Shown here piece by piece: positions 6,151-7,476 of a DNA stretch of 7,476 bases. The DNA lies in assembly GCA_002083365.1 (NCBI GenBank), contig LVWS01000027.1, forward strand, positions 1-7,476, read 5' to 3'. Position numbers and translations under genes: made by a program. Position 1 is the first letter of the stretch. Every line of letters begins with the position of its first letter. The notes beneath the pieces are model-generated. The model was not told the origin of the DNA. It saw nothing but the letters and a program-made list of their open reading frames with translations, and did no database searches. The stretch comes from Nitrospira sp. SG-bin1 (GTDB taxonomy: Bacteria > Nitrospirota > Nitrospiria > Nitrospirales > Nitrospiraceae).

Positions 6151-6179
6151 AGTGTATGACACATGAGGATCTGTGTCAA
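6151..6179 (-). promoter_or_regulatory. Sigma70-type promoter of the RHH antitoxin-RelE operon
   Basis: A perfect -35 TTGACA (6179-6174) lies 17 bases from a -10-like TACACT (6156-6151), placing the transcription start about 25-30 bases before the antitoxin ATG. The genes downstream to the Phd-type antitoxin are closely spaced and could be read from it. Confidence 0.7.
6157..6178. promoter_or_regulatory. Inverted repeat within the TA promoter, likely autoregulatory operator
   Basis: TGACACA (6157-6163) and TGTGTCA (6172-6178) are perfect 7-bp arms with an 8-base centre. They span the spacer and run into the -35 box. The half-site TATGACA at 6155-6161 recurs at 6181-6187. This position suits repression by the RHH antitoxin. 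Confidence 0.6.
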
Positions 6180-6217
6180 CTATGACATGGAGTGACTCTT
6201 ACATATCATTGTTTCAA

Positions 6218-6245
6218 TTGACATAACTAAAAAAAAAGATATGAT
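6218..6245 (+). promoter_or_regulatory. Sigma70-type promoter of the recombinase gene
   Basis: TTGACA (6218-6223) lies 16 bases from TATGAT (6240-6245), with an A9 tract in the spacer (6229-6237). It sits about 40 bases upstream of the recombinase ATG and diverges from the TA promoter. Confidence 0.75.
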
Positions 6246-6261
6246 AAAGGACGTTATCATA
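6240..6261. promoter_or_regulatory. Perfect 8-bp-arm inverted repeat over the recombinase -10, likely operator
   Basis: TATGATAA (6240-6247) and TTATCATA (6254-6261) are exact inverse complements around AGGACG. The left arm contains the -10 box, so a bound dimer would block transcription. The regulator is unknown; the recombinase itself or a neighbouring antitoxin are candidates. It could also be a recombinase arm/core site. Confidence 0.6.
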
Positions 6262-6275
6262 CGCTATTGGTTAGC

Positions 6276-6281
6276 AGGGGA
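6276..6281 (+). promoter_or_regulatory. Ribosome binding site of the recombinase
   Basis: AGGGGA lies five bases before the ATG at 6287, supporting this start. Confidence 0.65.
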
Positions 6282-6286
6282 CAAAT

Positions 6287-7246
6287 ATGAAACATGAAAT
6301 ACAGCTCGCAATTCCGGGAACCAGAACACTCCCTGCCCTCTTCACAGCGACGCCCGACGCAGCGAAGAAGTTCGTCGCATTCTTTACCGCCAACATCCGC
6401 AACCCGCACACCCGGAAAGCCTATACCTGGGCGGTCGCTGAATTTGCCGCCTGGTGCGAGCGGCATGGGCTGCTCTCCTTGCAGGCCATCGAGCCGGTGC
6501 ATGTGGCCACCTATATCGAAACCTTGCAACGCCGGCTGGCCGCTCCGTCCGTGAAACAACATCTCGCCGCGATTCGCATGTTGTTTGATTGGCTCGTGGT
6601 CGGCCAGGTCCTTCCTACCAATCCGGCCAGCTCCGTCCGTGGACCGAGGTACTCGACGAAGAAAGGCAAGACGCCGGTGCTCACGGCCGACGAAGCTCGT
6701 CTCCTCCTCGATGCGATCGACAGCAAGACGGTGGAAGGATTACGGGATCGCGCGTTGATCGGCTTGATGGTCTACACCTTTGCTCGCATTGGTGCGGCAA
6801 TTACGATGACCGTGGAGGATATCTATATCCAAGGCCGTCGCACCTGGGTGCGGTTGCATGAAAAAGGCGGCAAGCTCCATGCGATGCCCTGCCACCACCA
6901 TCTTGAAGACTATCTGCACGCCTACCTCAAGGCGGCGCAGCTCACCGAGGGCAAGACCCCGCTCTTTCGGACGATGCGTGGCCGAACCGGGTTGCTTTCT
7001 GATCAGCCTATGACGCAGCCGGATGCCTACCGCATGATTCGCCGTCGCGCGGAAGCGGTGGGCATCCGCACAAAGATCGGCAATCACTCTTTTCGCGCCA
7101 CGGGCATCACGGAGTATCTTCGCAACGGCGGGAAGCTGGAAATTGCCCAGCAGATGGCGAATCACGAGAGCGCCCGCACGACGGGGCTCTATGATCGGCG
7201 CACCGATCAGGTGTCGCTGGATGAGGTGGAGCGGATTGTGATTTAG
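6287..7246 (+). CDS. Tyrosine recombinase / site-specific integrase
   Basis: An intact 319-residue integrase. The N-terminal SAM-like core-binding domain spans about 24-110 (NPHTRKAYTWAVAEFAAWCE, then SVKQHLAAIRMLFDWLV). The catalytic domain spans about 128-310. The catalytic set is complete: R167 (FARIGAA), K193 or K196 (HEKGGK), H267-S-F-R270, H293 (ANHES) and Y302 as nucleophile (GLYDRR). It should cut and rejoin DNA at att-type sites through a 3'-phosphotyrosine link. The ARIG form replaces the common ARxGE. Sequence around the HSFR and ANHES boxes is not that of integron integrases. It diverges from the TA run across a 169-base control region. It may mobilise the island, but no att repeat flanking the Argonaute operon is visible in the window. 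Confidence 0.93.
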   Translation: MKHEIQLAIPGTRTLPALFTATPDAAKKFVAFFTANIRNPHTRKAYTWAVAEFAAWCERHGLLSLQAIEPVHVATYIETLQRRLAAPSVKQHLAAIRMLFDWLVVGQVLPTNPASSVRGPRYSTKKGKTPVLTADEARLLLDAIDSKTVEGLRDRALIGLMVYTFARIGAAITMTVEDIYIQGRRTWVRLHEKGGKLHAMPCHHHLEDYLHAYLKAAQLTEGKTPLFRTMRGRTGLLSDQPMTQPDAYRMIRRRAEAVGIRTKIGNHSFRATGITEYLRNGGKLEIAQQMANHESARTTGLYDRRTDQVSLDEVERIVI

Positions 7247-7354
7247 AGGCAGACAACGACGGGAATCATGCGCGCGGAGCGTGAGCCATGATGACACCCC
7301 GCCAGGTGAACGTCCCTTCGACCACGACCCATGGAGGATGTGTGTTTGACGTAT

Positions 7355-7476
7355 TCAATAATTCACGAGCGCCCGCCGGACCGCTTCCGGCTCACGGTCA
7401 ATCACCAGAAGATAGGCGCGTGTCGCGCCGCTAGGGATGGCTCGTCCTTGCTCCCATTGCTGCACGGTCCGAAAGC
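7355..7476 (-). CDS. C-terminal end of an XRE/HTH regulator or HigA-type antitoxin (partial)
   Basis: The frame enters from the right edge and ends at TGA 7357-7355, giving 39 residues. The visible part reads TVQQWEQGRAIPSGATRAYL (residues 3-22), then VIDREPEAVRRAL (24-36). This is the recognition helix and C-terminal helix of the HTH antitoxins/regulators that accompany RelE/HigB-type toxins. It converges on the recombinase gene, with 108 bases between the two stops and no clear terminator there. The N-terminal half and any toxin partner lie outside the window. Confidence 0.8.
   Translation of the reverse strand, partial: FRTVQQWEQGRAIPSGATRAYLLVIDREPEAVRRALVNY

Noticed and set aside
6118..6162. 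15-residue N-terminal extension of the RHH antitoxin
   Set aside because: It would cover the promoter -10 and the ribosome binding site, and its sequence (Tyr/Ser/Thr-rich) is not part of the fold.
6257..7297. Minus-strand and alternative plus-strand frames within the recombinase
   Set aside because: They are shadows of a complete, motif-rich tyrosine recombinase.
7288..7434. 48-residue plus-strand frame after the recombinase (starts MMTPRQ)
   Set aside because: It is antisense to the HTH C-terminus over most of its length and has no recognisable domain.
1..7476. CRISPR array, tRNA or rRNA genes
   Set aside because: No regularly spaced repeats, cloverleaf or rRNA-like sequence was noticed on reading; no tRNA-end attachment site was seen next to the recombinase.

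Overview
The window looks like a bacterial accessory (mobile/defence) region. The organism cannot be fixed from sequence alone. The moderately GC-rich flanking genes, the RelE/Phd/HigA-type toxin-antitoxin (TA) genes and the style of the integrase suggest an environmental Gram-negative lineage (Nitrospirota- or Proteobacteria-like); this is a guess.

Left half (1-4415, all minus strand, read right to left): a defence operon. It starts with a 770-residue long Argonaute whose PIWI domain has lost its first catalytic aspartate (G517). It belongs to the inactive 'long-B' prokaryotic Argonautes related to RsAgo. The next gene overlaps the ago stop codon and encodes a 415-residue protein with a C-terminal PD-(D/E)XK nuclease core (D328, E339-x-K341). 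This is the layout of a long-B pAgo plus associated nuclease system, in which guide-directed target recognition by an inactive Argonaute is thought to switch on a DNA-degrading effector that kills or arrests the cell. A third gene, cut by the window edge and 28 bases downstream, encodes a phage/mobile-element-type protein of unknown function. The ago and nuclease genes are more AT-rich than both flanks, which fits horizontal gain as a unit.

Middle (4416-4755): no convincing complete gene. It holds the ago upstream region, with a 9-bp-arm palindrome, a direct repeat spaced exactly 20 bp, and what looks like the first codons of a truncated toxin.

Right-middle (4740-6117, minus strand): a run of TA genes. 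From the promoter end these are a ribbon-helix-helix antitoxin, an overlapping RelE-type toxin, a 64-residue unknown protein, a HigA-like antitoxin broken by a one-base insertion in an A6 run, and a Phd/YefM-type antitoxin whose toxin is missing or reduced to a stub. Only the first pair is a complete module.

Right end (6118-7476): a 169-base divergent control region with clear promoters in both directions, each overlapped by an inverted repeat. Then comes an intact tyrosine recombinase (319 residues, plus strand) and, entering from the right edge, the C-terminal end of an XRE-type regulator/antitoxin. The recombinase and TA remnants are typical of a hotspot where defence cassettes are gained and lost; the Argonaute operon is the most interesting cargo.
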